From Bacillus sp. 2205SS5-2 (GTDB lineage: Bacteria; Bacillota; Bacilli; Bacillales; Bacillaceae_K), in contig NZ_JAYKTS010000013.1 in NCBI RefSeq assembly GCF_037024155.1, forward strand, positions 51,872 to 115,871: a stretch of 64,000 bases of DNA, in the 5' to 3' direction. Numbering within the stretch: position 1 is the stretch's first letter; each line of letters begins with the position of its first letter. The notes beneath the pieces were generated by a model, which was not told the DNA's origin, ran no database searches, and saw nothing but the letters and a program-made list of their open reading frames with translations. Shown here piece by piece: positions 53,062 through 62,030 of this stretch. A program made the position numbers and the translations under genes.

Positions 53062-53679
53062 ATGTTGCGATGGAGTGGTCTTGTTCTCTGTTTTCTTGGA
53101 GCATGTTTCTTTCTTTATGCCCTGTTTTCTATTTTATCGCAACATCAACAAACGAATGCCGCACTTGAAGAAGCTAAACATTCCTTATCGAAGGCTGAGT
53201 TCTCGTCTAAAACGAAACAGCTTGCGGATGAAGAGAACCCCATTCCTAGATACCAGTTTACTCAAGGGGCTATCGTGGGCCTTCTAAAACTTCCTGTTTT
53301 AAACAAAGAACTTCCAATCGTTGAGGGAACCGATGAAATCGATTTAGAAAAAGGTGTTGGACATTTATCCTCAACTAAATTGCCCGGACAACAAGATAAT
53401 ATTTTTTTAGCGGGACATCGTGATACGGTTTTTAAAGGTTTAGGCAAATTATCGATAGGAGATACATTATTGGTAGAAATGACGAGCGGAACATTCGAGT
53501 ATGTGATTATAGAGACGTTCATTGTTAAGGAAGATGACCTCAGTGTCACGTTGCCAACTAGTCCAAATGAAATGCTCACTTTATCTACCTGCTACCCTTT
53601 TGCAGCTCTGTCTTCCACGAAAGAGCGCTATATTATTCGAGCAGAAAAAAAAACTAAGGCGAGGAATTCCCCGCCTTAG
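53062..53679 (+). CDS. Class D sortase
   Basis: A 205-residue membrane-bound transpeptidase: an N-terminal anchor (SGLVLCFLGACFFLYALFSIL) then the sortase fold with His in LAGHRDTVF, Cys in LTLSTCYPF and Arg in ERYIIRA. Class D enzymes recognise LPXTA-like motifs. No substrate with such a motif was seen in the window. The stop codon lies within the terminator hairpin, whose arms encode the C-terminus. Controlled by the co-transcribed SinR-like protein, it probably anchors biofilm-associated surface proteins. Confidence 0.9.
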   Translation: MLRWSGLVLCFLGACFFLYALFSILSQHQQTNAALEEAKHSLSKAEFSSKTKQLADEENPIPRYQFTQGAIVGLLKLPVLNKELPIVEGTDEIDLEKGVGHLSSTKLPGQQDNIFLAGHRDTVFKGLGKLSIGDTLLVEMTSGTFEYVIIETFIVKEDDLSVTLPTSPNEMLTLSTCYPFAALSSTKERYIIRAEKKTKARNSPP

Positions 53680-53681
53680 TT
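53644..53681. terminator. Bidirectional terminator between sortase and lipoprotein genes
   Basis: AACTAAGGCG and CGCCTTAGTT form a perfect 10-bp stem with loop AGGAATTCCC, and the minus strand continues with nine T. It overlaps the end of the sortase gene. Confidence 0.9.
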
Positions 53682-53685
53682 GCTG

Positions 53686-53970
53686 CTATTCGTCTTTACG
53701 ATCTTCGTCTTCCATATCTTTCGGGTCTTCCAGAATTTCTTCTTCTGGCGTATTTTTGTCTTGAGCTGGATCTAAGTCCATTCCGTCTTCAACATTCGTA
53801 TCTTCGTTCAATTCTTGATCCCCAAAATCATCAACTTCTTCATTGAGATCAAGATCTTCTTCGATTAACGTATCATCTTCAGGTGGCGGTTCTTGATCAG
53901 TTCCACACCCTATCATTAGCATTGCAGCTAGTGCAGAAGCACCTAAGATGGACCATAACTTTTTATTCAT
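53686..53970 (-). CDS. Acidic lipoprotein, 94 aa
   Basis: A lipoprotein signal (LGASALAAMLMIGC, lipobox LMIGC) leaves a mature part of about 75 residues that is more than a third Asp and Glu with little hydrophobic content, so it is likely disordered and exposed. No family was recognised. It is convergent with the sortase gene and shares its terminator. Confidence 0.8.
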   Translation of the reverse strand: MNKKLWSILGASALAAMLMIGCGTDQEPPPEDDTLIEEDLDLNEEVDDFGDQELNEDTNVEDGMDLDPAQDKNTPEEEILEDPKDMEDEDRKDE

Positions 53971-54055
53971 ATTGTATTATCTCCTTTCGATCTGCTTATT
54001 ATCTCGACCAGTGTAGTGGTCTTTTGTTAGCTTTCCCAAAACGCTTCAAGAATTG

Positions 54056-54092
54056 CATAAAAAAAATGTAAAAAGCATAGCTTTTTACATTT
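54056..54092 (-). terminator. Rho-independent terminator of fabZ
   Basis: AAATGTAAAAAGC and GCTTTTTACATTT form a 13-bp stem with loop ATA; the minus strand continues TTTTTATGC. Confidence 0.85.
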
Positions 54093-54210
54093 GGACGTAT
54101 TGGTATGGGGTGTTGGTCGACTAAGCAGTTCATACAACAGCGTATATGCAGACTTCAGGAAATCTTTTCGTATTGTCTGAAACGTGGGATATCCTTATAT
54201 TAAGAACAGA

Positions 54211-54645
54211 TTATGCTTGTTTTTCTCCAAGCGCAAACATGATTTCTGTTTCACAAACAAGCTCTCCATCTACCGTTGCAATACCTTTTCCTTTGCCGAT
54301 ACTACCTCGAACACGAACCATTTCGACTTCTAGACGTAGTTGATCGCCTGGTTTAACTTGACGTTTAAATCGGCAGTTATCAATACCTGTGAAAAACGCG
54401 AGTCTTCCTTTGTTTTCCTCTTTTTTCAGCATCGCTACTGCGCCAACTTGAGCCAATGCTTCAACAATCAGCACACCTGGCATCACAGGATACTCAGGAA
54501 AATGTCCATTGAAAAACTCTTCATTCGCGGTTACATTTTTTAAACCGATCGCTTTTACGCCTTCTTCGATTTCTGTAATTCGATCCACTAGTAAAAAAGG
54601 ATAACGATGAGGAATAATTTCTTTTATTTGTTGAATATCTAACAT
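54211..54645 (-). CDS. fabZ: 3-hydroxyacyl-ACP dehydratase FabZ
   Basis: A 144-residue hot-dog enzyme of type II fatty acid synthesis. The catalytic His lies in [12 protein letters not shown] and the Glu in [10 protein letters not shown], both conserved. AGGAGG stands before the ATG. As in B. subtilis (ywpB), it is near flhP, flhO and mbl, which supports the conserved neighbourhood. Confidence 0.96.
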   Translation of the reverse strand: MLDIQQIKEIIPHRYPFLLVDRITEIEEGVKAIGLKNVTANEEFFNGHFPEYPVMPGVLIVEALAQVGAVAMLKKEENKGRLAFFTGIDNCRFKRQVKPGDQLRLEVEMVRVRGSIGKGKGIATVDGELVCETEIMFALGEKQA

Positions 54646-54813
54646 GGGGAACCTCCTATATTTTGGTGCGTTTTTTGCAAATGGATGCCTATTAATCAGC
54701 TATGTATCGTTCTTCATGCGTGTCAGAAGTAATCAAGAAAAATGACATCTTACTTTTAGTTTACCGTAATTTTCGTAGAAAACAAAAAAAGATGCAATAA
54801 GCGACATTATTCA

Positions 54814-54842
54814 GGACTCTTGTCGTTTACATTGTTGCTATA
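54814..54842 (+). repeat. Solitary MITE-like left end
   Basis: GGACTCTTGTCGTTTACATTG and TTGCTATAG match the family left end only. It lies 50 bases before the complete copy at 54893. Confidence 0.55.
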
Positions 54843-54892
54843 GGATTTAGTTGATGGTGGAAGTATCTAATTCGAAAGTTTTTTTTTCAAAA

Positions 54893-55073
54893 GGCTCATT
54901 TCGTAAACTTTGTTGCTCCTAGCACAAAGAAAAAACAGGCAGTAAGGTTTTTTCGACTGATTTCTTACTTTTTATCTATAAGTGGAGAAATTTTCATTAG
55001 AAAAAGAGAACGAACTTATACAAATCAAGGGGTATGTCCTTATTCGAAAAGCCATAATCTTTGCGAAAACAAC
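54893..55073 (+). repeat. MITE-like element, long subtype (181 bp)
   Basis: Begins GGCTCATTTCGTAAACTTTG and ends ATCTTTGCGAAAACAAC. It is very close to the 49353 copy. Confidence 0.85.
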
Positions 55074-55099
55074 TTTCTAAAAAATTGGCAAATGAAAAA

Positions 55100-55134
55100 A
55101 AGCTTTCTTAGGTAGGAATATTAAAATTCTACCT
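55100..55134 (-). terminator. Rho-independent terminator of the flhO-flhP operon
   Basis: GGTAGAAT and ATTCCTACC pair around TTTAAT on the minus strand, followed by TAAGAAAGCTTTTTTTC. Confidence 0.65.
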
Positions 55135-55154
55135 TCAGGTTCCTTGTGCTTTTC

Positions 55155-55421
55155 TTAAATATCCTCTTGCTTATCACTAGTTACGATTTCTCCGATATGT
55201 GTCCAAGTGGATTTATGGAAAACGTCGGTTGGTTTTCCATCACCCAAATAACCATACCCGACCATTAGCCCACCCGCAAGACTAGCGGTGACTAAAAGTG
55301 TAACAATAATTACCCGTAGCCAAATTGGAATTAAGCGAATACGGACGGATTTTTTGGGCTTCTTATTCTCTTTCAGCTCTTCTCGTGTTGTCGCTTTTTG
55401 TTTGATATTTTTCTCTGTCAT
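55155..55421 (-). CDS. EpuA-like membrane protein (annotated RNA polymerase beta-subunit-like)
   Basis: An 88-residue protein with a charged N-terminus (KQKATTREELKENKKPKK) and one membrane helix (VIIVTLLVTASLAGGLMVGYG) followed by a short outer tail (DVFHKSTWTHIGEIV). This is the EpuA family, commonly annotated DNA-directed RNA polymerase subunit beta by error. It ends the flhO-flhP operon. Its role is unknown. Start ATG 55421, AGGAG upstream. Confidence 0.8.
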   Translation of the reverse strand: MTEKNIKQKATTREELKENKKPKKSVRIRLIPIWLRVIIVTLLVTASLAGGLMVGYGYLGDGKPTDVFHKSTWTHIGEIVTSDKQEDI

Positions 55422-55436
55422 CGTTCTTGTCTCCTT

Positions 55437-56264
55437 TTAACGAATACCATTCACGAGTCCCATCATTTGGTCAGCAATGGATATTGATTTTGTTTGAAAT
55501 TGGAATGAACGCTGAACGGTAATCAAATCAGTCATTTCCTTCGATAAATCGACATTAGACTTCTCAAGGAATCCCTGTTGTAACCCGATGCTCTCTCGTT
55601 GTGCACCGATTAAATCAGTTAGAACTTTGTCTTGATTCACTTCAAGTGTAGTTGGCAAACCATATAAATTATTTCCTTTTTGCTCTAAATATTGTGGCTG
55701 TTGTACCGCGACTACCCCAAGTTCAATTATTTCTTCACCTCTTGGGGTTTCTACCGTCAGTCTTCCTCCGTCCTCTAAAACGAATGAGGTACTGTCACTA
55801 GGAAGAGAAATAATCTCATCATTTTGATTTAACACTGGATTTCCGTTTGCGTCAACTAAAAGCATTTCTCCACCTGAGGGTGATAAGTAGAGTGCTCCGT
55901 TTCGAGTATAAGCTATTTCCTCTTCCCCATTTACTTGCGATAGTATTTTCAAAAATTGATTTTTCTGAGAAAATGAAAAGTCTAATTCTCGTCCGGTGTT
56001 TTGCAACGCTCCTTGAGTGAGAACTAGTTGCACTGCTCCTAATTTTGCCCCTGTGCCTTGCCGAACACCAACAGGGGTGTGTCTACCCGCTTCTTGGGAG
56101 AGGTTCGCCTGCGTTGCAAACTGCTGTGAGAGTAACTCTGTAAAAGACGCATCTCTTCGTTTGAAGCCATTTGTATCCACATTGGCTACATTATTCGAGA
56201 TGATATCCATCTGTTTTTGGAGCTGATTTAACGTATTCGTTGCCGTAATCATCGTTCGATTCAC
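55437..56264 (-). CDS. flhP: Flagellar basal-body rod protein FlhP
   Basis: A 275-residue rod or hook-type protein. The N-terminal motif is QMDIISNNVANVDTNGFK and the C-terminal one is GFLEKSNVDLSKEMTDLI and QRSFQFQTKS, both typical of the FlgG family that forms coiled coils in the rod. FlhP pairs with FlhO to finish the distal rod. It follows FlhO by 14 bases in one operon. Confidence 0.93.
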   Translation of the reverse strand: MNRTMITATNTLNQLQKQMDIISNNVANVDTNGFKRRDASFTELLSQQFATQANLSQEAGRHTPVGVRQGTGAKLGAVQLVLTQGALQNTGRELDFSFSQKNQFLKILSQVNGEEEIAYTRNGALYLSPSGGEMLLVDANGNPVLNQNDEIISLPSDSTSFVLEDGGRLTVETPRGEEIIELGVVAVQQPQYLEQKGNNLYGLPTTLEVNQDKVLTDLIGAQRESIGLQQGFLEKSNVDLSKEMTDLITVQRSFQFQTKSISIADQMMGLVNGIR

Positions 56265-56278
56265 TACTTATCCCCCCT

Positions 56279-57076
56279 TTAGTTTACGCGTCCTACTTCA
56301 TTCACTGCCTTTTCCATGCTTCGATCATAGGCTTGCAATACTTTTTGATTTGCTTCAAAGGCTCGGTAAGCGCTCAGCATATCGGTCATCGTTCGACCCT
56401 CGTCTACGTTAGAGCCTTCTAGAAACCCTTGTTGCACTGAGGCATTTTCAGTGGCTTGGGGGAGATTATTTTCTTCGATACTATAAATGCCGCCACCTTC
56501 TTTTTTCAAAATAAGTGGGTTTTCAGCGTAGGAAATTCCAAGCTTCGCAACTTCTGTATTGTTTTGCGTAATAGTTCCATTCGCCAAAACAGTAAATTCC
56601 TCTGATTGGAGCGTAATTTTCTCACCCTTTTCATCTAAAACAAAGAGTCCTCCGCCAGTCACTAGATTTCCATCATGATCGAGAGAAAAATTCCCGTTCC
56701 GCGTGTAGTTGATCCCGCCATCTGGAAGTTGAACTGTAAAGAGTGACATACCTGGGCCTTGGTCAACAAGCGCAAGATCCGTTGATTTATTCGTCTGCCT
56801 TATATCTCCTTGCAAATACAAAGGAATAGCCTCTTGCATATAAACGCCCGTATTTAGTCCTGTTTTCAATGAATTAGCTCCTGGAATACGCAAGCCATTT
56901 TCAGTCGGAAGCTGGTCAGCACTCATCCGTTGAAGTAGCATTTCAGGAAAAGCCCTCATAGCCGATTGATCTGATTTGTATCCTGGAGTATTGGCATTGG
57001 CTAAATTATTAGAAAGCATTTCTGTTTTGCGTTGATGAGCAAGCATCCCAGACGCTACTGTATAAAAACCACGAAA
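56279..57076 (-). CDS. flhO: Flagellar basal-body rod protein FlhO
   Basis: A 265-residue FlgG-type protein: SNNLANANTPGYK at the N-terminus, NVDEGRTMTDMLSAYRAFEANQ at the C-terminus. The start at 57076 (MFRGFYTVASGML) is preferred over 57100, since AGTGGTGA lies before it and the N-terminus matches the family. FlhO and FlhP build the distal rod. Confidence 0.93.
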   Translation of the reverse strand, partial: FRGFYTVASGMLAHQRKTEMLSNNLANANTPGYKSDQSAMRAFPEMLLQRMSADQLPTENGLRIPGANSLKTGLNTGVYMQEAIPLYLQGDIRQTNKSTDLALVDQGPGMSLFTVQLPDGGINYTRNGNFSLDHDGNLVTGGGLFVLDEKGEKITLQSEEFTVLANGTITQNNTEVAKLGISYAENPLILKKEGGGIYSIEENNLPQATENASVQQGFLEGSNVDEGRTMTDMLSAYRAFEANQKVLQAYDRSMEKAVNEVGRVN

Positions 57077-57263
57077 CATGATGATCACCACTACTTTCAT
57101 TGATATCCGATTTCTTCTCTTTCTTTATTATAAAAGAAAAGCATGAATAAAAGTATTAGATATTCGACTTTTTCCCACAAAATTAATAGTAATATTTGTA
57201 AAATGGAGAATATGTGCTAAGGAAATTGTTTGGAGCTAGATCGAAAAAACACTTTTTCGATTT

Positions 57264-57312
57264 ATGCACAACTTTCCGCTTTGTGCACGACTTCACCAGC
57301 CAAGTCCACGAT
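57264..57312. repeat. Second site of the TGCACnACTT repeat, three units
   Basis: ATGCACAACTT (57264), GTGCACGACTT (57283) and a weaker AGTCCACGAT (57303) have the same spacing of 19-20 bp as the array at 44618. A short hairpin (ATCGAAAAA/TTTTTCGAT) lies directly left. Confidence 0.6.
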
Positions 57313-57373
57313 ATTATAGAAAAAGAGGGAAAATATTTTATCGTAATGCAATTATGTTTGCAAAAACAGCTTA

Positions 57374-57401
57374 AAAAAAGACGAGAATTCTCGTCTTTTT
57401 T
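57374..57401 (-). terminator. Rho-independent terminator of mbl
   Basis: AAAAAAGACGAGAA and TTCTCGTCTTTTTT form a perfect 28-bp palindrome. Confidence 0.9.
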
Positions 57402-57524
57402 CTTGTTCAGCCGTGGGAAGTAATTCACATGGCTAGAGGTTATTTTTACTTGCGTCGCTTCTTAATAGTATGTCCTATTTTTTGCATTTTGTGAGTATTG
57501 GGGTAATTCGTCGCTGTGAAAATC

Positions 57525-58526
57525 TTATAATAGTTGTTTACTTGGCATACGTCCCATGTTTTCAAGCATTATGCCTGTTCCAATGGCTACACAGTTCATT
57601 GGATTTTCAGCGACTAACACAGGTACTTTTAGTTCTTCCGCTAATAAGTGATCAATTCCGTGCAAAAGAGCACCTCCGCCGGTAAGGATAATGCCGCGAT
57701 CGATAATATCAGCAGACAATTCAGGTGGTGTATGTTCGAGTACGTTTTTCGCTGCTTGCACGATGACAGAAACGGACTCTCTAAGTGCGCTCTCAATCTC
57801 AGCTGAATGTACTGTAATTGTACGTGGCAACCCTGATACTAGATCGCGCCCACGGATGGACATTTCTTCGTTACGAGTTTCTGGGGATACTGTACCGACT
57901 TGAATTTTGATATCCTCTGCGGTTCTCACACCAATTAACAGCTTATATTGTTTCTTAATATAATTTAAGATATCAGAATCAAATTTATCTCCCGCCATTT
58001 TGACTGACTGAGAGGTTACGATTTGGTTCATTGAGAGAACTGCCACGTCGGTCGTTCCTCCACCTATATCAATGACCATATGACCGCTCGGTTGGATAAT
58101 ATCCATTCCGGCCCCAATTGCCGCTACCTTTGGTTCTTCTTGAAGATAGACTTTCTTTCCACCGCTCTTTTGGGCTGCTTGGATGATCGCTTTTTCTTCT
58201 ACTTTCGTAATCCCAGTCGGGCAGCAAATAAGGATGCGCGGTTTAGAGATCATACCTTTAACGTTTACTTTATTGATAAAATAACGCAGCATTGCTTCCG
58301 TAATATCAAAATCGGCAATCACACCATCTTTCATCGGTCGCATCGCTTTAATATTACCTGGTGTTCTTCCCACCATCCGGCGAGCCTCTTCGCCCACTGC
58401 TAATACTTTTTTCGTGTTTACATCAATGGCCACAACAGACGGCTCATTTAATACAATTCCTTGCCCTTTTACGTGAATTAGAACATTTGCTGTTCCTAAG
58501 TCAATTCCGATATCTTTCGCAAACAT
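57525..58526 (-). CDS. mbl: MreB-like cytoskeletal protein Mbl
   Basis: A 333-residue actin homologue that guides lateral cell-wall synthesis. Phosphate-1 motif GIDLGTANVLIHVKGQGIVL, the second phosphate motif VIDIGGGTTDVAVLS and the adenosine motif IILTGGGALLHGIDHL are complete. GGAAGGAG precedes the ATG. It lies beside spoIIID as in B. subtilis. Confidence 0.96.
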   Translation of the reverse strand: MFAKDIGIDLGTANVLIHVKGQGIVLNEPSVVAIDVNTKKVLAVGEEARRMVGRTPGNIKAMRPMKDGVIADFDITEAMLRYFINKVNVKGMISKPRILICCPTGITKVEEKAIIQAAQKSGGKKVYLQEEPKVAAIGAGMDIIQPSGHMVIDIGGGTTDVAVLSMNQIVTSQSVKMAGDKFDSDILNYIKKQYKLLIGVRTAEDIKIQVGTVSPETRNEEMSIRGRDLVSGLPRTITVHSAEIESALRESVSVIVQAAKNVLEHTPPELSADIIDRGIILTGGGALLHGIDHLLAEELKVPVLVAENPMNCVAIGTGIMLENMGRMPSKQLL

Positions 58527-58601
58527 CGTTAATTCTACTCCTTCCGCTCGTTAAACTACGGTTTATCTATTCGTTATGAATGGTCAGGTTTCACTGATCA
58601 A

Positions 58602-58750
58602 GACTCTTTTCGTATACATTATTGCTATTTTAGATTAAATTTTTCTTTTGTTGTTACTAATCATCAAATTGGACGAAAAGATGCTCGGAACAAAGCTATC
58701 TAACAGTTTATAGACTGGCTCGAAATGCAACACTCTTTGCGAAAACAGCA
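58602..58750 (+). repeat. MITE-like element with perfect 8-bp CTGATCAA duplication
   Basis: Flanked on both sides by CTGATCAA (58594-58601 and 58751-58758). Ends GACTCTTTTCGTATACATTA and TTTGCGAAAACAGCA. Confidence 0.9.
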
Positions 58751-59023
58751 CTGATCAAACAAACTTGTTTAGTGTATATCATCTTCACATTTTATCATAT
58801 TCCTGTCGAAAAATATGGTAGTTTGTCAAAAAATATATCATGTTTTTTCCATTAAGACTTAGTAAGAAAGATATTGACCATAGAAGATTTTCGGATTGAA
58901 AACGCGGAAGGCGCCTGCTGATCGACAACTTGCATCCGACGAGGATTGGCAGACGAAGGGTTCTCTAAATCCTTTTAGTTACAGTTCAATTGATCCCTAC
59001 AAAGAAGACGAGTCTTTGAAATA

Positions 59024-59205
59024 GGCTGTTTTCGCAAAGATTGTGGCTTTTCGAATAGGAATATATCCCCTGATTTGTATGACTTTGTGCTCTTTTCCTC
59101 ATGAAAACTTCTCCATTTCTAGATAAAAAGTAAGAAATCAGTCGAAAAGACCTTACTGCCTGTTTTTTCTTTGTGCCAATAGCAACAAAATATGTGAAAA
59201 CAGCC
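59024..59205 (-). repeat. MITE-like element, long subtype (182 bp)
   Basis: Ends GGCTGTTTTCGCAAAGATTG and (inverted) GGCTGTTTTCACATATTTTG. Flanks TTGAAATA and TTGAAAAA agree at seven of eight positions. Confidence 0.88.
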
Positions 59206-59267
59206 TTGAAAAATGAATCTTTAGAGAACATCAAAAAAGGAAGGTTTCTCTCCCCTTCCCCCATTCC

Positions 59268-59537
59268 CTATTTTGCTGAACTTTCAATTTCTTCTTTTTT
59301 GTATTTTTGCTTTGTTGCTTCTCCACCTCGTAAATGTCTAATAGATTTATGATAGTCAAGTATTTCCTTCACTTCATTTGCTAAATCTGGGTTGATTTCT
59401 GGTAGACGTTCTGTTAAGTCTTTATGAACGGTACTTTTGGAAACGCCAAATTCTTTGGCAATGACGCGTACCGTTTTTTTCGTCTCCACGATATAATTTC
59501 CAATCTTGACTGTCCTCTCTTTGATGTAATCGTGCAC
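59268..59537 (-). CDS. spoIIID: Stage III sporulation regulator SpoIIID
   Basis: An 89-residue DNA-binding protein active in the mother cell. The helix-turn-helix is TVRVIAKEFGVSKSTVHKDL and the basic C-terminal tail (RGGEATKQKYKKEEIE) is typical. The GTG start at 59537 has GGGAGG upstream. It switches the sigma-E to sigma-K programme. Confidence 0.96.
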   Translation of the reverse strand: MHDYIKERTVKIGNYIVETKKTVRVIAKEFGVSKSTVHKDLTERLPEINPDLANEVKEILDYHKSIRHLRGGEATKQKYKKEEIESSAK

Positions 59538-60410
59538 ACTACTCGCCTCCCTAAATTGGATGAGGAGTGTGAAATGAGACTCGTCTCTCTATACGGATAC
59601 TGTAAAGTACCGCAGAAGAAGCCTATTACCTCAGGTACAAGAAAATGGAAAGCAAGTGAAGTTCTCACCTACAGAACGCTTCTTTTTGATTTGCGGTAGA
59701 AAGCTCGAAATATGAGCTCTTTGATTACTGCATATAAACTGGAATATCGCCAATGAACCCTTGGAGCAAAACGATTCCTCACCTCAACCACTCTCTTTTT
59801 TTGTCAGGTTTGTAACAGTCTATTAGCTTGGTTAAGGATATATGCACAAAAACTCAATAAGGACAAGGGATAGCGTATTTTTTTCAGAAAAATCCAACTA
59901 TTATATAGAGTGATAAGGAAAATAATGGTACAGTTACATATGAAGAACTCTTTTTCTTTAAGGCAAGGATTAAACTGAAACCCATAATCAAAAAGAATAC
60001 AAGTGCCATGCTCATCTCATCATTTCCTTTCTATCATTATTTTTTTCTAGACGTCCTTAAGGTAATTCTTATCATTATTATCTAGAATTTATACAAGGTC
60101 AACTCGTTGGATACTGTCTCTTTTTCATGGAATTTGTAAGGAAACCTATTTTGAAATAATAACTTTTCTCTTTTTCTCTTATTTTATTGGGAAAATTCAC
60201 TGTGATCATTTTACGCGTATGATTTCATTGTTGTCGGATTTCCTCGGAAACTTTTCTTCTGAACTTATTCTCTTCTATGTAAAAATTGTTCCAATTACAA
60301 TTTTAGCGGATTTCCGTTTACTGTCTTACTTTTGAACTAAAGAAAAAGTTAACACGATTCTTTCTGCAATTGCTGCTAACAGACAGCGTAATACTGCTCC
60401 GATTAAAGCA
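59538..60410. other. Intergenic region between spoIIID and spoIIQ
   Basis: Apart from the 43-aa frame at 59884-60015 this 870-bp region has no clear gene. A nine-codon frame preceded by TAGGTGAG near 59650 on the minus strand could be a leader like the usd of B. subtilis, but this is not supported beyond position. The region 60050-60400 is AT-rich and featureless. Confidence 0.45.
59884..60015 (-). CDS. Small membrane protein of 43 aa
   Basis: An ATG start with AAAGGA 9 bases upstream opens MSMALVFFLIMGFSLILAL, one helix, a short basic loop (KKKSSS), and a second hydrophobic stretch ending YIIVGFF. Two-helix hairpin proteins of this size occur near sporulation genes. The position between spoIIID and spoIIQ may hint at sporulation use. 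No family was recognised. Confidence 0.5.
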   Translation of the reverse strand: MSMALVFFLIMGFSLILALKKKSSSYVTVPLFSLSLYIIVGFF

Positions 60411-60443
60411 AAAAGCAGCTTACATCAATCGTAAGCTGCTTTT
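60411..60443 (-). terminator. Rho-independent terminator of spoIIQ
   Basis: AAAAGCAGCTTAC and GTAAGCTGCTTTT form a 13-bp stem; the minus strand continues TGCTTT. Confidence 0.88.
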
Positions 60444-60452
60444 GTCAAAAGA

Positions 60453-61304
60453 TTAGTTGTCATCTTCATCAGAATCAGCACCATCAGCATCATCTGCTGA
60501 GTCGCCATCATCTGAATCTTGTTGATCATTAAATTCTTCATGTTCTGGATAGTTGTAATGTTGACCTTCGTTATTTTCACCCTCGTCGCCTGGTTGTTCT
60601 TTAATGGCCGAAAGTGGTTTATCAAAGAATTCTATTGGATTCAGCGCTACGCTATCTTTACGGATTTCAAAGTGAACATGAACGCCAGCTTCTTCATTAA
60701 ATTTACTTTGTCCAGCTTTGCCGAGTGTGTCCCCTTGGTTTACGCTATCTCCTACAGATACGACCGGAGCCTTAACGGATTGGTATCGTGTTGCTACACC
60801 GTCACTATGCTCCATAATAATGTAATGCCCTAGTAAAGGATCTTCTTCAACTGCAGTGACTGTTCCGCTCATTGCAGCTAATACGTCAAATTCTTCACCT
60901 TTCATCGAAATGTCGATTCCTGTGTTTTCATAAAACGTATTTTCAAAGAATACTAAAGCGGCTTCTTGCTCTTCTGCTGATGCCTCTGGATCATAGAACT
61001 GCTTTTCAATGACGACCTTATTGGGGTCTTTGACCGGCATTTGGAACATTTCTTGTAGAGCGTTGACTGGAACTGCAGGGTCATCATACTTCTTCTGTCC
61101 AACCGCACCATTTTCTACATAACCAAAGTCTTGTGGCTCTCCTGTAAGCTCATCCCCAGCCGACTGATACCATAGAATAGCTGTAATTATGATAGCAGCA
61201 CTCGCAAGATAAATTGCCGGATACGCCCAGCGCTTTTTAAAGAACGCTTGAAATCTAGATTGTTGAGAAGATCGATTCTTTTCTTCCTCTCTCATTTTCA
61301 TCAC
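60453..61304 (-). CDS. spoIIQ: Stage II sporulation protein SpoIIQ
   Basis: A 283-residue forespore membrane protein. One helix (YPAIYLASAAIIITAILWY) is followed by a LytM/M23 domain (HYIIMEHSDGVATRYQSVK and HVHFEIRKDSVALNPIEFF). The first zinc ligand of M23 is missing (MSGTVTAVEEDP region), as in B. subtilis SpoIIQ, so it is a docking protein for SpoIIIAH rather than a peptidase. The acidic tail is long. Start and neighbours match the family. Confidence 0.95.
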   Translation of the reverse strand: MMKMREEEKNRSSQQSRFQAFFKKRWAYPAIYLASAAIIITAILWYQSAGDELTGEPQDFGYVENGAVGQKKYDDPAVPVNALQEMFQMPVKDPNKVVIEKQFYDPEASAEEQEAALVFFENTFYENTGIDISMKGEEFDVLAAMSGTVTAVEEDPLLGHYIIMEHSDGVATRYQSVKAPVVSVGDSVNQGDTLGKAGQSKFNEEAGVHVHFEIRKDSVALNPIEFFDKPLSAIKEQPGDEGENNEGQHYNYPEHEEFNDQQDSDDGDSADDADGADSDEDDN

Positions 61305-61425
61305 CTCAGCAATCAGTCTGAACAGATTTTGAAAAATATATACCTTTTTATGAAATTTTTTTACTTCTTAGCATTTAACATGCGGACCATTCTTATACAT
61401 TTTTCTTTTTAAAGGTCTTTATGTA

Positions 61426-61620
61426 GAGCTGTTTTTACAAAGTTTGTCGCTTTTTTAGGGTATCTCTTCTTCAATTTTTAGTGGGAATCAACAGCAAAAT
61501 AGAGGATTGCCTCTAAAGTTAGAGGCAATAGCATTAATGTATACGAAAAGATTTCACGATCCTATTCTTAAACAAGAATAAATCCGACTTCGAAAGCAAT
61601 ATTCTTTGAGAAAATTGGCC
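61426..61620. repeat. Two overlapping degenerate MITE-like copies
   Basis: The left end GAGCTGTTTTTACAAAGTTTG and the right end ATTCTTTGAGAAAATTGGCC are family-like, with an inner TGTATACGAAAAG that marks the end of one nested copy. A further long-subtype core piece lies at 61670-61745. Confidence 0.6.
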
Positions 61621-61804
61621 TTTTAAGGGTAGGAACGCATGAATTTCAAATGGTGATGACGTCTTGACTTGGTCCCTCTGCTCTTGACACAAAAAAAGGC
61701 TGTAAGGATGACTCGAGGTATGTCTTACTTTTTATTTCGAATGATATCATTCATTCGTTAGGAATCAATCAGGAGTAATAAAACACGATAACATCTTTTC
61801 TTAT

Positions 61805-61966
61805 GGCTGCTTTCGCAAAGAATGTTGCTTTTCGTATCAGTTTATTATCTAAGATATAGCTTTGTTTCGGGCATCATTTCGTCTGTTTTTGATAGAATTC
61901 AACAGTGAATTGGAGGATACAGTCAAAAATCAGTTGAAATAGCCACAATGTATACGAAAACAACCT
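61805..61966 (-). repeat. MITE-like element with perfect 8-bp TTTCTTAT duplication
   Basis: Flanked by TTTCTTAT (61797-61804 and 61967-61974). Ends GGCTGCTTTCGCAAAGAATG and (inverted) GGTTGTTTTCGTATACATTG. Confidence 0.9.
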
Positions 61967-62030
61967 TTCTTATCAGGAGAAAAATCGATGTGATATAATG
62001 AAACAAACATTTTTAATGGAGGTACATACG

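Noticed and set aside
49353..55073. Repeated units at regular intergenic positions suggested a CRISPR-like array
   Set aside because: Copies are kilobases apart, 140-190 bp long, with inverted ends and target duplications, so they are transposon-like. No repeat-spacer pattern or cas gene was seen.
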